Notes under the pieces: model-generated
Seen by the model: the letters and a program-made list of their open reading frames with translations, nothing else
Told to the model about the DNA's origin: nothing
The model's database searches: none
Source of the DNA: AC-9 sp051984395
GTDB lineage: Bacteria > Actinomycetota > Acidimicrobiia > Acidimicrobiales > AC-9
DNA: 5,691 nucleotides
Assembly (NCBI GenBank): GCA_051984395.1
Contig: JBPYEZ010000064.1
Location: 1-5,691 of the forward strand
Direction of reading: 5' to 3'
Shown: in pieces, positions 5,516-5,691 of the stretch
Layout of the letters: each line of letters begins with the position of its first letter
Position numbering within the stretch: position 1 is the first letter of the stretch
Translations under genes and position numbers: made by a program

Positions 5516-5691
5516 ATGGTGGCCGACGCCACGCTCACCGGCGCCCAGGCGGCACGTCGTCAGCGGGTCATCGACGCGGCCATGGCGCTCGGGGCGGAGG
5601 GTGGGTACGACGCGGTCCAGATGCGCGACGTGGCGGCGCGCGCCCAGGTCGCCATGGGCACCGTCTATCGGTACTTCTCGTCGAAGGACCA
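5516..5691 (+). CDS. kstR: KstR-like TetR-family repressor (N-terminal part, cut by window end)
   Basis: Fifty-eight codons are visible. The start at ATG 5516 lies 5 nt after the fadE27-like stop, with only a weak GGCGGG before it, so coupled translation is likely. Helix 1 is AARRQRVIDAAMALGAEGGY (12-31). The helix-turn-helix and its flank run from about 36 to 57, including MRDVAARAQVAMGTVYRYF (36-54) and SSK. GGYDAVQMR (29-37) followed by the VAxGTxYRYF pattern closely resembles M. tuberculosis KstR (Rv3574) as I remember it, closer than to generic TetR proteins. KstR represses cholesterol-catabolism genes and is released by a steroid acyl-CoA thioester. The gene's place in the operon downstream of a consensus KstR operator supports the call and suggests autoregulation through 3171-3184. 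The ligand-binding domain is outside the window, so orthology is not proven. Confidence 0.82.
   Translation, partial: MVADATLTGAQAARRQRVIDAAMALGAEGGYDAVQMRDVAARAQVAMGTVYRYFSSKD

Overview
This window is about 70% G+C by eye. Every gene lies on the + strand, gaps are short (0 to 53 nt), and third codon positions are almost all G or C. That compactness, together with steroid-type acyl-CoA dehydrogenases and a KstR-like repressor, points to a high-GC actinobacterium. The proteins resemble mycobacterial relatives without being close to them, so a non-mycobacterial lineage (for example Acidimicrobiia or another lineage from soil or water) is plausible, but the window alone cannot settle it.

Layout, left to right: (1) the last 17 codons of an unidentified upstream gene; (2) an ANL-superfamily acyl-CoA synthetase (66-1634); (3) a classical short-chain dehydrogenase/reductase whose ATG directly follows the synthetase stop codon (1635-2396); (4) a TetR-family regulator with a long N-terminal tail (2438-3145), preceded by an imperfect palindrome and a possible leaderless promoter; (5) a 53-nt gap holding a promoter-like sequence and a 14-bp site that fits the KstR operator consensus TnnAACnnGTTnnA at every fixed position; (6) two acyl-CoA dehydrogenase subunits 8 nt apart (3199-4371 and 4380-5510), resembling FadE26/FadE27 (ChsE4/ChsE5) of Mycobacterium tuberculosis; (7) the N-terminal 58 codons of a second TetR regulator closely resembling KstR, cut by the window end.

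Working model (inference): the window is part of a steroid or steroid-like side-chain degradation locus. The synthetase makes an acyl-CoA thioester. The FadE26/27-like pair forms a heteromeric dehydrogenase that introduces the alpha-beta double bond, and the SDR oxidises a hydroxyl on the ring or side chain. The KstR-like repressor would bind the 3171-3184 site. In mycobacteria the KstR inducer is a 3-oxo-cholestenoyl-CoA-type thioester, the same kind of molecule that ChsE4-ChsE5 oxidises, so this operon appears to carry a substrate-sensing repressor behind the enzyme that removes the inducer. No mobile element, CRISPR array, RNA gene or long gene-free stretch is visible.
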